In this document: in pieces, positions 21,681 to 33,969 of the stretch | Position numbering within the stretch: the first letter of the stretch is position 1 | Layout: every line of letters begins with the position of its first letter | The notes under the pieces: generated by a model | What the model was told of the DNA's origin: nothing | The model's database searches: none | What the model saw: only the letters and a program-made list of their open reading frames with translations | Source of the DNA: Corydoras sp. C115 | Lineage: Eukaryota > Chordata > Actinopteri > Siluriformes > Callichthyidae | DNA: 64,000 nucleotides | Reading direction: 5' to 3' | Assembly (NCBI GenBank): GCA_019802505.1 | Contig: JAFMOC010000238.1 | Location: 210,001 to 274,000 of the forward strand | Program-made: the position numbers and the translations under genes

Positions 21681-22150
21681 ATATGGCAGAGGTCATTATT
21701 TCTTAGAAAGTTGCTGTTTGGTCAAATTAACCCTAAAATAATTAAAAAATTGAAATGGTTCAATGTGAGGACCATCCAAAATAAAAAGCTTCCGATTTCA
21801 CCAGTTAAATGGCATAAATAAGTGACATCACTACATATTCCCCACCTCCTGTGCAACACTCACCTGATTTAAATAAAGATTATGGGGAGAACATACCAAA
21901 GGCTGAACCAGAAACCTCTCAAAGGTACAGTTTCAAAGCTTTTCAATTATAAAGTATAAATAAAACCATATGGCAGAGGTCATTATTTCTTAGAAAGTTG
22001 CTGTTTGGTCAAATTAACCCCAAAAAGTTGACCTAGTTCAAATGTGAGGACCATCAAAAATCAAAGGCTTCTGAATTTACCAGTTATATAATGTAAATAA
22101 GTGTGACATCACTGCATAAGCCCCACCCCCTGTGCAACACTCACCTGGTT
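21681..22150. repeat. Local tandem duplication in the lsm14b 3' region
   Basis: The segment 21681-21862 recurs at 21969-22150: both contain CAGAGGTCATTATTTCTTAG and both end TGTGCAACACTCACCTG. In addition, 21182-21245 matches 21875-21940 (ACATACCAAAGGCTGAACCA). The right copy abuts the lsm14b stop codon. Confidence 0.8.
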
Positions 22151-24592
22151 TCACACCCTTCCACTTCCTACAGCCTGCGGAGCTCCAAGACGTGGATTCA
22201 CACCTCGTCCTCGCCTCCCTCTGAAACCACCACGAAACCCACGGCCTCTGAGAAAGCGACCGGGGACTCCGAACGTCTCCACGTTCAGCTTCCGCTCCTC
22301 CGCCCACGTGGTACGCCTGAAAGGACGTACACTGATGAGGCAGAAGCCTACAGCTTTGATCACTTTTGAACTCTGGTTGATGTTCTCTAAAGCTCTGAAT
22401 CTCTTTATGGAGAACTTTCTTTGCATCAAAATTTAAATAAATATAAATATAAGTTATATACCTGGATTTGAGTTCAGAGGAGATGTTATCGAAGAAGCTT
22501 TTGGCTTTGTTATAAAAGCATTTGGGTCCAAACGGATCCTCGTCCGTCACGCTCTCGCTGTTCTGCGTCTCCACACCAGAATCAACTTTATCCTTCGACT
22601 CCTGCTCCTCTTTATCTAAACATCAATATAAAAAATTGTTTTAACACAATTAAACAGTTGGGAGTGTAGACCGGCGCAAATCCCCTGACGGACCTTTCAG
22701 GGTCAGATTGTCCTCCAGCTCCTTGACGAGCTCGTCCTTGTTGAACTGTGCGTTTGCACTTTCAAAGTCAAAGTCAGACTCGAACTGAAGGGTCGTGGAC
22801 TTCGTGTTCCCCACCATGATCTGGCCTCGGCTACGGTTCCTGGCTCGGCGACTGCCTGTGCCAAAGAGAACGCCAGAAAGAAGTTTAGGAACCAAGTCAC
22901 CAAGCAGGACGCCTGAACAAAAACAAAACAAATGAAGTCCTGATACCTTGTCTCCTCCTTTGAGGAGGTCTGTTCTCATCATTTGCTTGTCCACTACCTT
23001 GCTGACCAGTCGGAACATCTGGAACACCAATAAGCACAAATTCTAATCAATAATTTAGGTTTGACCTCAGGCTCAGTAAGTACCTTTTAACGTGAACCAT
23101 TATTAGAGCCCATTAAAGGGGAGGTGGGCCAATTAAGCTCCAATTTTAAAATCATTTGGGAGGCGAAAGTCCACCAGTAAGAGGCGGCCTGGTTCTTACA
23201 GAGTTTCTGTAATTTATACATTTAAAGCTTCAGAATGACAGAATCACTGATTGCTGCTTCATTAACAACTTCAAAGGAGTTCCACTTGACGAGGGCGCAG
23301 TGTATTAGATGTACAATTTAAATAGTTTGACACAGAGCACCAAACTTCCCAAGACGCCCCTCACACCGGAAGTTTTACTCCATCACGTTTTAAAAAACTA
23401 AAATGGAACATACTTGCTGGTGTGTTGCGACTCTGCGTTTGAGGACTGCCCCGCCCCGGCGGCACCCTGCCTCCATCACGGCCCTGCTGCGGCTGCTGCG
23501 ATGTAGAAGAACCCTTCTTCTGGCCTGGTTTCTCAGCTGGAACAGTCTGCACTGCCTGTTCCACCATGGGGCCTCTTCTCAGAGGGCCATGGAGGGCACC
23601 TGCCCAGAAACAAACAAAAAAAACCACCACACGCTTACCCAGTGTTTTATTTATTCATTTTATTATTAGTGCCAATTAACACATCTGCAGCTCTTACTTC
23701 GACCTCATGATGCAGAGTTGCTCCAGTTGAGCGTTTGCCTAAATAAGAATTAATTAGAGCGATGGTGACATTTTCTCTCTTACCCAGACCGAGGGCAGCG
23801 GCATACTGCTGATTCAGCAGCGAACTGGCAGCCAGGGGGTTGTACGTGGGCATCATGCTCCTGTAGGGGCTGTACCCTCCCTGAGGGGCGTAGGGTAACG
23901 AAGAGCTCCCCACAGAAGACTGCATGAAGGAAAACACGAGGGAAGTTCAAACCATACTTCCATTATTAATAATATTAATTAACGAGACGAGCGCTACCTG
24001 AACGATGGCAGGATCCTGAGGAAGGCCATGGTGCAGCTTCGGAGGCTCACTCACGGTGATGTCCTTGATGTCACTTCCCCTGAAGATGATGTAGTCAAAC
24101 ACCTCGTCCCGCGGCGGGACAGGCCGGTCTGTGGGGCGACCCTCGGTCCCAAAGGACCTCACTAATGAGAGAGCGACAGAATTAAGGCTCCGTGAGGGTC
24201 TGGGATCTACGACTCCAATTCATTCCACCTTAATTTAATTATACAATAATTAAGTGTGATTCCATCAACTGTTCTGTGGTTTATTAAAACACCTTTTCAC
24301 TTTGAACATGATTAAACTGGTAATTAGACTGACGTCATTAAGATTTTTTTTTTTTTATTATTTTCCTGAATTAAAGCTTTTAACACAATTTTTTATGAGC
24401 AAACTCAGCGTAACCCCTGGCGGTGTGAAGGCCCCCGTGTGGCCGGGTGGGGAGCGTGTCTGTGGGGGTACCTTTAGCCAGAGCCACGGTGGAGTTGTCG
24501 GTGTCGATGGTGTATAAAATGCCCTCATAGCGAATCTGCGCTTTGGAGATCAAACTGATTTTGCTGCCGATGTACGGCGTCCCGGAGCTCAT
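22151..24592 (-). CDS. lsm14b: LSM14 family mRNA-processing-body protein B
   Basis: Eight exons: 24472-24592, 23998-24161, 23784-23919, 23414-23599, 22947-23018, 22694-22855, 22462-22615 and 22151-22316. They total 1161 nt, 386 aa, in frame; human LSM14B is about 385 aa. LSM14 proteins bind RNA and act in translational repression and P-body assembly with DDX6 and 4E-T. The N-terminal LSm domain begins MSSGTPYIGSKISLISKAQI and includes VRSFGTEGRPTDRP. The central part has PMVEQAVQT. The C-terminus carries the DFDF box (FDFESANAQF), FFD box (FYNKAKSFFDNISSEL), TFG box (ERKLNVETFGV) and an RGG tract, then ends SGRV. The ending and the central QANDENRPPQRRR are LSM14B-type, not LSM14A. The donor after exon 6 (GTCCGT) is weak. 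Confidence 0.95.
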
Positions 24593-24698
24593 GGTGACCG
24601 TCAGAGCCGCTGAGCTGAGAGAACCAGAACCAGGGGAACCACAGAACCCGCGGTGAAGACGCCTCAATCACGGAGAACGTGCGAGCCACGCGCCGCCG

Positions 24699-24708
24699 TA
24701 TATATAAG
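24699..24708 (-). promoter_or_regulatory. TATA-like sequence upstream of lsm14b
   Basis: On the minus strand this reads TTATATATAC, about 107 nt upstream of the lsm14b ATG, within a GC-rich region. A start-site role is plausible but unproven. Confidence 0.35.
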
Positions 24709-24785
24709 GACGGGGCCGGCCGCAGAGGCCACGCCCCCTCGTTTACACCTGCACACCTGCACCGCATTCTCTCACCGGAACCTGC

Positions 24786-24813
24786 GACGTCACGTAAGCC
24801 GCTCGTGACGTCA
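24786..24813. promoter_or_regulatory. CRE palindrome plus CRE-like site upstream of lsm14b
   Basis: A perfect TGACGTCA at 24806-24813 and a second site GACGTCAC at 24786-24793 lie about 200 bp upstream of the lsm14b start. Such motifs bind CREB/ATF factors and are common in ubiquitous promoters. Confidence 0.5.
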
Positions 24814-25104
24814 TGAACGGACGCGTCGAAGGTTCAAATAACAAATGAAAACGGAAAAGGGTTCGGTTCCGTTCCGTCGGTTGATCATCGTCAGTCTACA
24901 TGTAAATGACTTTAACATTTATAAACCTTGTCTTGTATTTGTCGGTGCAAAAATCACCCACCACTGTATTTAACGTTTAAAAAATAATTAACATTTCAAT
25001 TTAATTGATTCAGATTTTTTAGTTTTAGACAGTTTTCGGCTTTATTTCTTCTTATGAGACCTCCTGTTTTCTTTTTACGAATCTTAAATAATCATGCAAA
25101 CTGA

Positions 25105-25640
25105 CAACGTGAACAGGTCACTCACTTTCATTATAAACTAAAAAAAATAAAGGTTTAAATCACATCACAGTTGATTTAAATACAATCACCATGTTTATTA
25201 TTTCAGCAGCGAAGATCATAAATAATTCTATTTTTCAAAAAATCAGAAACGAAAGCTGTAAAATCCTTCAAGCCAACGATTAAATGTCAATTGCACAAAA
25301 AAACCTGCAATACGTTTATAGCAAACAATTCAAGTAAATCGATCTGAAAGAACCGCGTCATGTTATAATAAGATCAGAAAAAAAACAACACAATAAAACA
25401 ATAAATAAATGAAATTGACAATCGATATTGTTTTGTAAATGTGCCTTCACAGTGTGTCCTCTTGTACAATGTACTGCTGTACACTAAATGAACAAAACTA
25501 TCAGGACAGACCTTAGTAACCTTTGTATTCAGGTGGTGGATTCAGTCTTATATGTAACGTGGACAATGGTATTCGTCCATATTTGTCCATATTTCAGAAG
25601 TGTCTCCTAACGCATGAAGACAGATTTGGGTAAGTGATGG
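25105..25640. repeat. 3' flank shared by the cadherin A and B duplications
   Basis: GTGAACAGGTCACTCACTTT and GTGTCCTCTTGTACAA blocks here recur at 32634-33290 in the same order. This marks the downstream part of the segmental duplication carrying cadherins A and B. Confidence 0.7.
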
Positions 25641-25659
25641 GATGAATTAAACATCTTGG

Positions 25660-25795
25660 AAGCAGATTCTCCTACCCAACATCAGTGGTGGACCTCAGAA
25701 GAGTGCAAAAAGGGAGGAGCTCATGTAAATTGGGATGTTATTAAAACTCCTGTAGATGTAAAGTGTTGGTGTCCCAATACTTTGTCCAAAAAATA
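25660..25795 (+). mobile_element. Tc1-like relic
   Basis: GTGTTGGTGTCCCAATACTT and surrounding sequence match the 3' end of the Tc1-like relic family. Degraded, no open frame. Confidence 0.4.
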
Positions 25796-25956
25796 GAACC
25801 AAAGTGATACAATGTTTTAAAATGTTTCAGTGGTGACAGAAAAATGGTTGTATGAATTTATCTAATTAAATATAAACTTTCTTTCATAATTAAAATGAAT
25901 TATATTTCATTATTTTATACTTTTTATAACTTTGGAACAGTTTCATGGCTTTTATT

Positions 25957-26135
25957 CTTCATCCATCCATTATCTTTCACTGAATCCTCTACTAGGGTTG
26001 TCGGGGGGTTCCCTATCCAGGTGAGAACGTTTCGGGCGCTGGGCAGATACACCCAGGACAGGATGCCAGTCTATCACTGGGCACACACTCACTCACACAC
26101 ACACACACTCTAGATGGGGCAATTTGGAGAACTAT
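25957..26135 (-). mobile_element. V-SINE, copy 19, truncated
   Basis: Reverse fragment with tail and middle only; it ends at GGGGCAATTTGGAGAACT, about 30 bp from the stop codon of cadherin A. Confidence 0.8.
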
Positions 26136-26163
26136 TTCTATTTCTGTGTACATTAGGGGGGTG

Positions 26164-29100
26164 TCACAACAAGAAGATCTGGCATGGGTTTACTTCCTCC
26201 CAGTGCATCAGTATGGGCATGGGGACCCTCCATGAAGGGTCACAGTCTTCTCCTGGATTTTCTGTGTTGCCATTTAGCACGACTTGTTCAGGATGATGTT
26301 CAAATGAAACCACAGACTTTTCTTTACACAGGACCACAAATGTCATCAGTGCAGCACCTGTAAAATAAATATATATAAATTATTCTGCTGACGTTTATCA
26401 ACATTAAAATTTATGACATTCTGCGTTCTATCTGTTCCTCTACATTACATACTCCATAAGACCCTCTACTCGGTTCTCTGATGATTAGAACCGTGGACAG
26501 AACAGGTGTTATTAGGGTGGTGGATGATTCTCAGTACTGCAGTGATACTGACATGGTGGTGCAAGTGTGTCCCAGTAGATTAGACACAGCAGTGCTGCTG
26601 GAGGCCTGAAACCACCCCAGTGTCACTGCTGAGCCAAAAATCCACCATCATCCTGTCGGCAGCATCCTGTGATCACTGATGAAGGATAAGAGGATGAAGA
26701 AGACAAACTGTGCAGCATGATGACCCACTGTCTCTGATTCTACATCCACAAGGGGGAGCAGTAAGTTGAAGTGTCTTAAAACACACTGCGATTTCAGATC
26801 CAAAACATGAGGGGTAGGTGTTCCCATACTTTTAATGAATTTAGTGCTAATATCTGACATCAGGACCAATAATAAATCAGAACTTACATATGAACAGGAG
26901 GCAGCTGATGAAAATGGGGGCAAATAAGAAGATGGATCTGATTCCTGTGGTGACCAATCTGCCGTTGACGTGATTCTGATTCAGGCTGCAGTTGGACACA
27001 GTGACAAAGAGCTTCTGATCCAAAAACCTCCCCTTCAGATCGGAGATCCTCAAACTGAGCTCATATCTCCCTGCAAAAATATGACTGCCTCTCACCAGAT
27101 TCACTTTCTCATCTGCAGAGAGCAAATATGATTTAAAGTGAGACAAGAACTGAGAAAGATAGAACATGAGATAGAACAACGGGATCTGTATAAGGTACCG
27201 TTTGGTGGTTGGATTGACCATTCGTCCTCAGTGACCTTTCCCAGCAGCTGATAGTTGAAGGGGCCGCTGAAGGGAGGAAGGTCCAGATCTACAGCTGAGA
27301 TAGTGGTCTTCATTTCAGGTAAACAGATAGTGACTTTGTTCTTCTCCAAAATGGGAACGTTGTCATTTTCATCCTGCAGGTGGATGTACAGTGTCACTGT
27401 ACCGGTCATCCGAGGTTCTCCTACAGCACCGACCAGAAGGTCCAGATATCATTAAAGGTCATCCAAATAATTTTCCCCTAAAGGTGGAGCAGTCAAGAGC
27501 TGAAGAGTGGTTTACCATCGTCCACGGCGTGAACGGTGATGGTGTAGATGCTGTTTTTAACAAAGTCAGACTCTCTGTCCAGATGATTGGCTGTAAAAAC
27601 TTCACCGGTTGTTGCGTCTATCTTCAGCCAGTTATTAATGTCTCCTTGTTTAAAGTACCTGAGACGCAGAGACACAAAAAGTCCTAAAAAGTCAAACCAC
27701 CTGCACCTTCCCCACATTGTTAGAACACCAGGATCCTTAAAGAACTTATTAATTATTTTTTGAAACTGGGACCCTCCTTAAGTGCCCCGAAACATGTTAA
27801 AGCCAAACGTACAGTACATTTGGTTCCACTAAGGTGAGGTGCTGTATGATGCTGAACTCTACCTCAGGGCCTTTGTGGGATCCTGATCCTGATCCGTACA
27901 CTTGAGGGTCCACAGTCTGTAACCCACCGGTGTGTTTTCAGAAATAACGATGTGTTCCACAGGGTTCTCAAACTCGGGCGGGTCGTTCATGTTCTCCACA
28001 GCGATGTTTAATAATAAAGGTTTCATATTTGATCTGGAACTGTCGGTGGAGTAATGAACATCCCATAATTCTCCAACTTTACGCGTCCGAACCCAGCAAG
28101 AAAAATAGGGCTGCTCATTCTCCACCTTCAGAGTCAAACTCAACGCTCTGGTGTTCTCATAATCCAGCGGCTACAAAACAAACACATGGACTCAGTTTGA
28201 ACTGAATAAAACTAAACACACGTCTAAAGAAAGAGTAACAAAAATATCTGACCATCTAACCCAGTGGTTCTCAAACTGTGGAACAAAGTAGAACGAGGTG
28301 TTACGCTAGATAATGGTATGGATTTACAACGTATCATTTTTCTGACGTATTCATAAACTGCGTTCTGTAATTTGGCCAACAGATGGCAGTGTTTGCTTGT
28401 GAGAGGAATGTTTCTTGTACAGAGTTCATTTTTAAATTCAGGACTAGATTACGTCACAGAAGTCCAGTTTATTTGCGATTTTGCTTTTAATAAACGTATT
28501 TATGAATCGCACCATGGGTTTTTTAAAGACGGCTAGTCTTTATTCTCCGTCTTAAATTTTAACTCCTGCTCTTATTGCATTAAACACAACACAGCTATTC
28601 AATCAATCCATTAATTGCTTCATCACACCGTTGATGTCTGTGATGCTATCGATAGTTTAAAGTTTATAATTAAGAGTAAATCAAAAGACTGACGTCACCT
28701 TAATGAGGTACATGTTGCCCTGGTTACTCGTGGGGATCGTATCAATCCAGAAGTGTTGGGCTTTTTCACCGTACAATAAATACTTCGCTCTCCAGGCTGG
28801 AGAACCTTGAGAGTCTTTATCTTTAATATGGAACGTATAAATGACAGAACTTATGTCTCGCTCTTTCACAATTCCACTGCCCTGTAGATCAGCAGAAAAA
28901 AGAAACGAAGATGTTAATAAATGTTTTAATATTCAAACACATTTTTGAATGTGTAAAACAATTTTACTCAATTTAAAGATTTTTTATTGTAATTTGCTGA
29001 ATATAAACTACACTCACTGGCCATTTTATTATAAACAACTCCTTATTAACATTAACGTTCCCTTTAATCTGTCCTCTGGTAATCGGAACCCCCACAGAGC

Positions 29101-30689
29101 AGGTACTGTTAAGGTGGTGGATGATTGGTACTGTTAAGGTGGAAGACTAGATGTACTAGGTACTATCCCTTCATAAAAGTGGTCCTGACTCACCGAGACT
29201 CTTAGATCTTCTGGCAGGTGATCATTTTGATCCACCAGATTGATGATAACTGTCGCTGTGCTGCTGGACTTTGATTTTTCTTCATAGGCTTTCACCGTAA
29301 TTGTAATATTCGGAGTTTCCTGAATTAAAACATTTGACATTTTCAAATAAAAACCCAGTTATTGTATCATCAACAGTGACAAAGTTCGGTGATGTGATCA
29401 ACACGTACCTCATAATCCAGACAGCCACGGAACGAAATGTCATGCTTTATCGCAAAGAATTCTACGCTGGAGGGTTCGGGTTTCACAGACAAGATTTGAA
29501 GTGTAAATTTGCCCCCATCAGCTCTGTCGGTGGGGGGGTTCAAGGTTACCAAATTAGTACCTAAAAAGAACGTTAAAGCATTTACTTTAGACTAACTAAA
29601 GCTTTTATTACTACAACAATAATATTATTAAGATAAAATTGTTTAAGAAGCCAGATTTATTTTAAACTTGTTTTTAATATAATGAAATGACTTGGTTGAT
29701 CCTTAGTGTGCAGTGTCCTTTACCTTGGTACACTGATTCGTCCACAGTGACGTAGTGAACAGCTTTAGTGAAATACGGGGCGTAAAGTTCCTCTACAGAA
29801 ATCATCACCATGAACCTTTCAGAGTTTTGGTTTGCGACTGGGCAGCTAAACGAGAGCTGGAACAGAACACAGTCAGTAATGAGCATCCCCCACTGTGGAA
29901 CCTGACCTGGGTCTGTGGTTGAGCCGGTGACCCAACAACAGAAAAAAAAATCAAGTAAAAAAACTCTCACTGTAAAGTTCTTTATTGCCTCGTAGCCATC
30001 TTTCCGAATCACATCGATGTAGCTGTTTGCTCTGTCGATGAAGAACACGTTCATCGGTTCCTTATCGAGTCCAACACCACTACTGTTACACTTTTCCAAA
30101 ACGGAGGACTTCAGGTTCAGCTGAGAGACAAAATATAAAAAAAAAAAATCATACTAAGCTGGTTCTTTGATTCCATTATTCTACAACAACTTCCATATTT
30201 CTAAAAAAAAAAATTAAAAATAAAACTTTCTATGAGATTTTGGCGTGGGTCTGTGAAAATGTTTACTCATTCACCCAGGAGACCATTTATAAGGTCAGAG
30301 ACTGATGTTGGACCAAAGGACCCGGCAATTTAACATTGCCAAGACTTCATCTTCTCTAGTTCATCTTTAAGGGGTTGGATGGTGCTGTGGTCAGGGCTCT
30401 GTGTGGGTCAGTCTATATCCTCCACATCAAACTTGCCAGATCTTAAAGACTGCTTTGTGGACTGGGGGACAGTCATGTTGGACCAGATGGGGACTGTAAA
30501 GGTAAACTCATACAGTTGTCCAGAATACAAGGCTGTTAAACACCAGGGACAACAGGACCGTATGAAACACCTGAATTCATCCATTTATATACATAACATT
30601 TTAAAGCCCAATGCGAATCCATACACATATTTGTCATGACTTTATGCTTATTGTCTTTTCTGTTCTTTTTAACTCTAATCTCTAATCTA

Positions 30690-30732
<43 letters not shown>

Positions 30733-30753
30733 GTCTCTCTCCCTCTCTCTCTG

Positions 30754-30805
<52 letters not shown>

Positions 30806-31318
30806 CAATGTCATGTGGCTCCTCCAGTTTAATATCTTAATGTATGTTATTTACAGGGTGCAGGGGGCCGGTGAATCCTCTCTTCATCGTCAGCATTTTT
30901 ACAATCCAGGCTCGTTTCTGCCTGTCCTGAATACTGACGATGAACCGACCTGCATCCAGACCTACAGTAGCAAAAAAAAGTATTTATATTATTTGTACAA
31001 CAACCAAATATATCACTTCAACTAAATATAAACGTTTTTCTCGTTCATCTTTGCTTTGGTTGGGTTCTGTTATTATACAGAATGACTGCAGTTCTTTACA
31101 TTTTCATTCATTAACTAATTTATGAAGTATTTCATTCTTAATTTCTGGATTATTAAAGTTCAAACTGAGTTAACATGTCATTAAAACAGAAAAAAACACT
31201 TTATTAGTCTGTGAATTATTAGTGTTATAATTGAGACATTATGAAACAGGTAACCAGAGAAATTGCAATAGTTTTGGGATGCTAAAGAAAAGCAGCCATA
31301 AGAATGATGCTACGTAAT

Positions 31319-31379
<61 letters not shown>

Positions 31380-31487
31380 TAACAATAATAATAATAATAA
31401 TAATAATGACATTACAGAGTATTTCAGTATACTTACGGTCAGTAGGTAGAGAAGAATAATATAGTTTGTAATAATAAAAGTCCTCAT
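26164..31487 (-). CDS. Cadherin-26-like protein A (possibly pseudogenised)
   Basis: Twelve exons: 31437-31487 (signal peptide), 30855-30961, 29971-30120, 29724-29856, 29409-29560, 29194-29319, 28699-28881, 27863-28170, 27516-27658, 27199-27420, 26888-27112 (transmembrane) and 26164-26357. It would encode a type I membrane cell-adhesion protein with about five extracellular cadherin repeats: LDRES, DENDNVPIL, VENMNDPPEF and LVDQNDHLPE are calcium-site motifs. RQKR followed by AW marks the propeptide cut and the adhesive tryptophan. GSPAWRAKY and the exon layout match CDH26. Exon 2 (107 nt) does not fit between phase-0 neighbours, and its starting frame meets TAA shortly after the RQKR codons. 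The tail after the membrane segment is only about 60 residues with no catenin-binding motif. It is duplicated as cadherin B. Confidence 0.75.
26430..26840. mobile_element. Unclassified interspersed repeat in cadherin A intron
   Basis: It contains GAACAGGTGTTATTAGGGTG, a GGTGGATGATTCTCAG motif and CACCCCAGTGTCACTGCTG. The first motifs recur near 29100, 37290 and 57920. It is a family common in teleosts, but I cannot name it from the sequence alone. Confidence 0.5.
29000..29165. mobile_element. Unclassified interspersed repeat in cadherin A intron
   Basis: CACTCACTGGCCATTTTATT followed by CACAGAGCAGGTACTGTTAA. The same insertion is present in cadherin B (37185-37355), so it predates the duplication. 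Confidence 0.55.
30265..30560 (-). mobile_element. Tc1-like relic in cadherin A intron
   Basis: The complement contains GTCCAACATCAGTCTCTGAC and related blocks of the Tc1-like relic family. I did not find this block in the corresponding cadherin B intron. Confidence 0.45.
30693..30801. repeat. CT microsatellite, about 110 bp
   Basis: CT/CTGT run between cadherin A exons 2 and 3. It is absent at the same place in cadherin B, whose intron is about 580 bp shorter. Confidence 0.9.
31321..31408. repeat. AAT microsatellite in intron 1 of cadherin A
   Basis: AAT units, interrupted once, next to exon 1. A similar tract occupies the same position in cadherin B. Confidence 0.9.
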
Positions 31488-31499
31488 TCTGTTGGGTCC

Positions 31500-32500
31500 T
31501 GCTCTTCTGAGTTCAGATTGAGTTGAGGTTTCATTTTTCTCTTATTCTGTCAGAGTGGGAGGAGACTGCAGGTGAATTTCTTTAGAAGAATTTCTTTATT
31601 GCTCACGAAAGAGCACGTTCTACAACATCTCTTTCTGCCAATCAATGATTAAGCTTTTTGTTTTCTGTGGCATAACAAATAAAGAAGCAGGAAACTTCAA
31701 ATGGGTCAATACCAGAGAAACACCGAGCTTTACCTGTAGATATTATATAAGGTTAAACATCTACCACGGGGTGTTATTCTCACAGAAAGAACACGTAAGC
31801 CATAACTTGCATAAAAGAGCAGATTCTTTTTAAAGGCGTGGTTTATAAAGTTATGGTTTCAGATCCAGAGCATCTCAGACTTTCTTTAAGCTCATTATGT
31901 AATCGGGAATAAAACAGGGATGAAATTCTTAAGGGAAAAGGTGTGAAAGGTTTACGAATATACTAATCAATAGAACGTGCAATCCCGTATTTCTACCCGC
32001 AGAGGGAGCCATAAATCTGATTTACCTCACAACATGTGATCGCAGTACGTGGACTTCAGAATTTCAGGATCTCAGCTGTTTGTAAGTTCCAGTGAAGACA
32101 GCAGCGTTCAACAACATCAACATCAACATCAACGTCAACAACAATAATAATAATGAAAGGACTATTAAATCTGATATTTAAAAAAAGAAACTTTAAAAAT
32201 GCTAATTATTTCCAGGTGATGTTCAGCCGATCAGGGCACATTCTTTAAATTCTCCACCTGTCTGATTACTGAAATACGATTATTGTGAAACTTCTCATTT
32301 AGTGAAACAATCAAACAACTATTCAAGGTTTCTGTTACACATCGAGACCACAGGCTTATATTAAAATCACATAAACACTGGTTTCTTACATAACTGTGAA
32401 TTGTGTAGGCGTCATTAAAAAATGTGTAGAACCTTATTAAAGATAAGCACGTGACCTGAGTGGAAGTCAGTGGAAAGTTAGGAATCACATGTATGGACAT
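31500..32500. other. Upstream region of cadherin A, no gene
   Basis: 31500-31850 aligns with 39700-40030 upstream of cadherin B (for example GTGGGAGGAGA and ACCTGTAGATATTATATAAG), so it may hold the shared promoter. I see nothing recognisable beyond that. Confidence 0.45.
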
Positions 32501-32504
32501 AGAC

Positions 32505-32590
32505 CGACAAAGAGTCCAAACAGTTTGGGGAAGGCACAAAATGTTCCAGCATGTCAGTTTCCCAGTGCCCACTGTTAAGGTCCATAATGG
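32505..32590 (+). mobile_element. Tc1-like relic
   Basis: CAGTTTGGGGAAGGCAC followed by ATGTTCCAGCATG and TTTCCCAGTGCCCAC; related to the copies at 41125 and 60290. Confidence 0.45.
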
Positions 32591-32633
32591 GATGATGTTA
32601 AGATATTAAGTTGCTGATATTAAGTCAAACTGG

Positions 32634-33290
32634 TGAACAGGTCACTCACTTTCACTATATATGTTCTATATGTTCTAGTGAAAATTGTGCAATATGGCTA
32701 TTTCATATTGTTTGTATATATTATGCCTTATTTTTTATTTTTATTTTATTTTTACTTAAATTTATTCATACATAGAATTATATTGGTTTTTATTTTGTTC
32801 ATTACTAGCACTTTTGGAGTTGCACCCAAATTTCATTGCAATGAAAATTATAATGACAATAAAGGCGATTCTGATTCTGATTCTGATTCTAAAGTATAAA
32901 AAAATAAAGGTTTCAATCACACTTGATTTAAATACAATCACAGTATGTTTATTATTTCATCAGCAAGATCATAAATAATTATATTTGAACTTGATTTTAC
33001 ATTTATTAATTAAATGTATTTACTGTACAAAAACACCTGCAATAAGTTTATAGCAAACAGTTCAAGTAAATTCGATGTTACACAGACGGTCTGAAAGAAC
33101 CGCGTCATGTTATAATAAGATCAGAAAAAAAACAACACAATAAAACAATAAATAAATGAAATGACAGTCGAAATTGTTTTGTAAATGCGCATTCACAGTG
33201 TGTCCTCTTGTACAAATGAACTAAATTATCAGGACAGACCTCTTAACCTTTGAATTCAGGTGGTGGATTCAGTCACTTGTATGTAACGAG
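32634..33290. repeat. Second copy of the 3' flank of the cadherin duplication
   Basis: Matches 25105-25560 with insertions, including GATTCTGATTCTGATTC units near 32868 that are absent from the first copy. Confidence 0.7.
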
Positions 33291-33314
33291 GACAATGGTA
33301 TTCGTCCATATTTG

Positions 33315-33415
33315 TGGGAACAGTTTGGGGAAGGCCTTTTTCTATTCCATCAGACATTTTGGGCTGCGAACTTTACTTAAACCCAATAAGGTGAACTAAA
33401 CATCTTGGAAGCAGA
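33315..33415 (+). mobile_element. Tc1-like relic
   Basis: AACAGTTTGGGGAAGGCCTT followed by TATTCCATCAGAC. Confidence 0.4.
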
Positions 33416-33439
33416 TTCACTGTTTAAATTCACTGATGG

Positions 33440-33640
33440 ATTTTTTAGGATTTTCAGGTTTAAACCCCAAGTCCACCGCAAGTTGCCCATGTGGGCCCCT
33501 GAGCAAGGCCCTTAACACTTAATACTACAGCCGTCAGCAACAGAGCGACCGACAATATCTTTGTAACTAATAAACTTCATCTCACACCAAAGTTTCATAA
33601 AAAAAAAGTTTTGCAGCCGTCGGCTAATAAAATCAGAATC
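33440..33640 (+). mobile_element. Retroposon fragment (tRNA-head or LINE-tail type)
   Basis: CCCCTGAGCAAGGCCCTTAA is the hallmark of a widespread fish repeat. The flanks are degraded. Confidence 0.45.
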
Positions 33641-33969
33641 AGACCAGAACTCAGAGCGTCACGGGTTCAAATCTGGAAACCAAGTGCTTTAATCCGGAGT
33701 TACTTTCCATGGTAAAGAGTGTGGGGCGGGGGGTGGGGGGGGGGGTGGGTTCAGGTCCCACAAGGTTTATTCTGTCGAAAAATAAAAATTGTAGAGTTAC
33801 AAAAAAACAACAACAATAACTAGATTAATATAAATTGTTCAGATGTGTGTGTGTGCATGCACGAGAAGTGCTTACAGCTTCTTATGGTTGCTCCTGTTCG
33901 TTCTGCAATTTCCCCTCAGATTTATTCATTAAAACTATACTATAATATAAAGAGTATTGGGACACAATA

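Noticed and set aside
22151..24592. LSM14A instead of LSM14B
   Set aside because: The short RGG end (SGRV), the NDENRPPQRRR segment and the neighbours fit LSM14B.
30536..31025. Ser/Leu- or Arg/Glu-rich open frames
   Set aside because: They are translations of the CT microsatellite.
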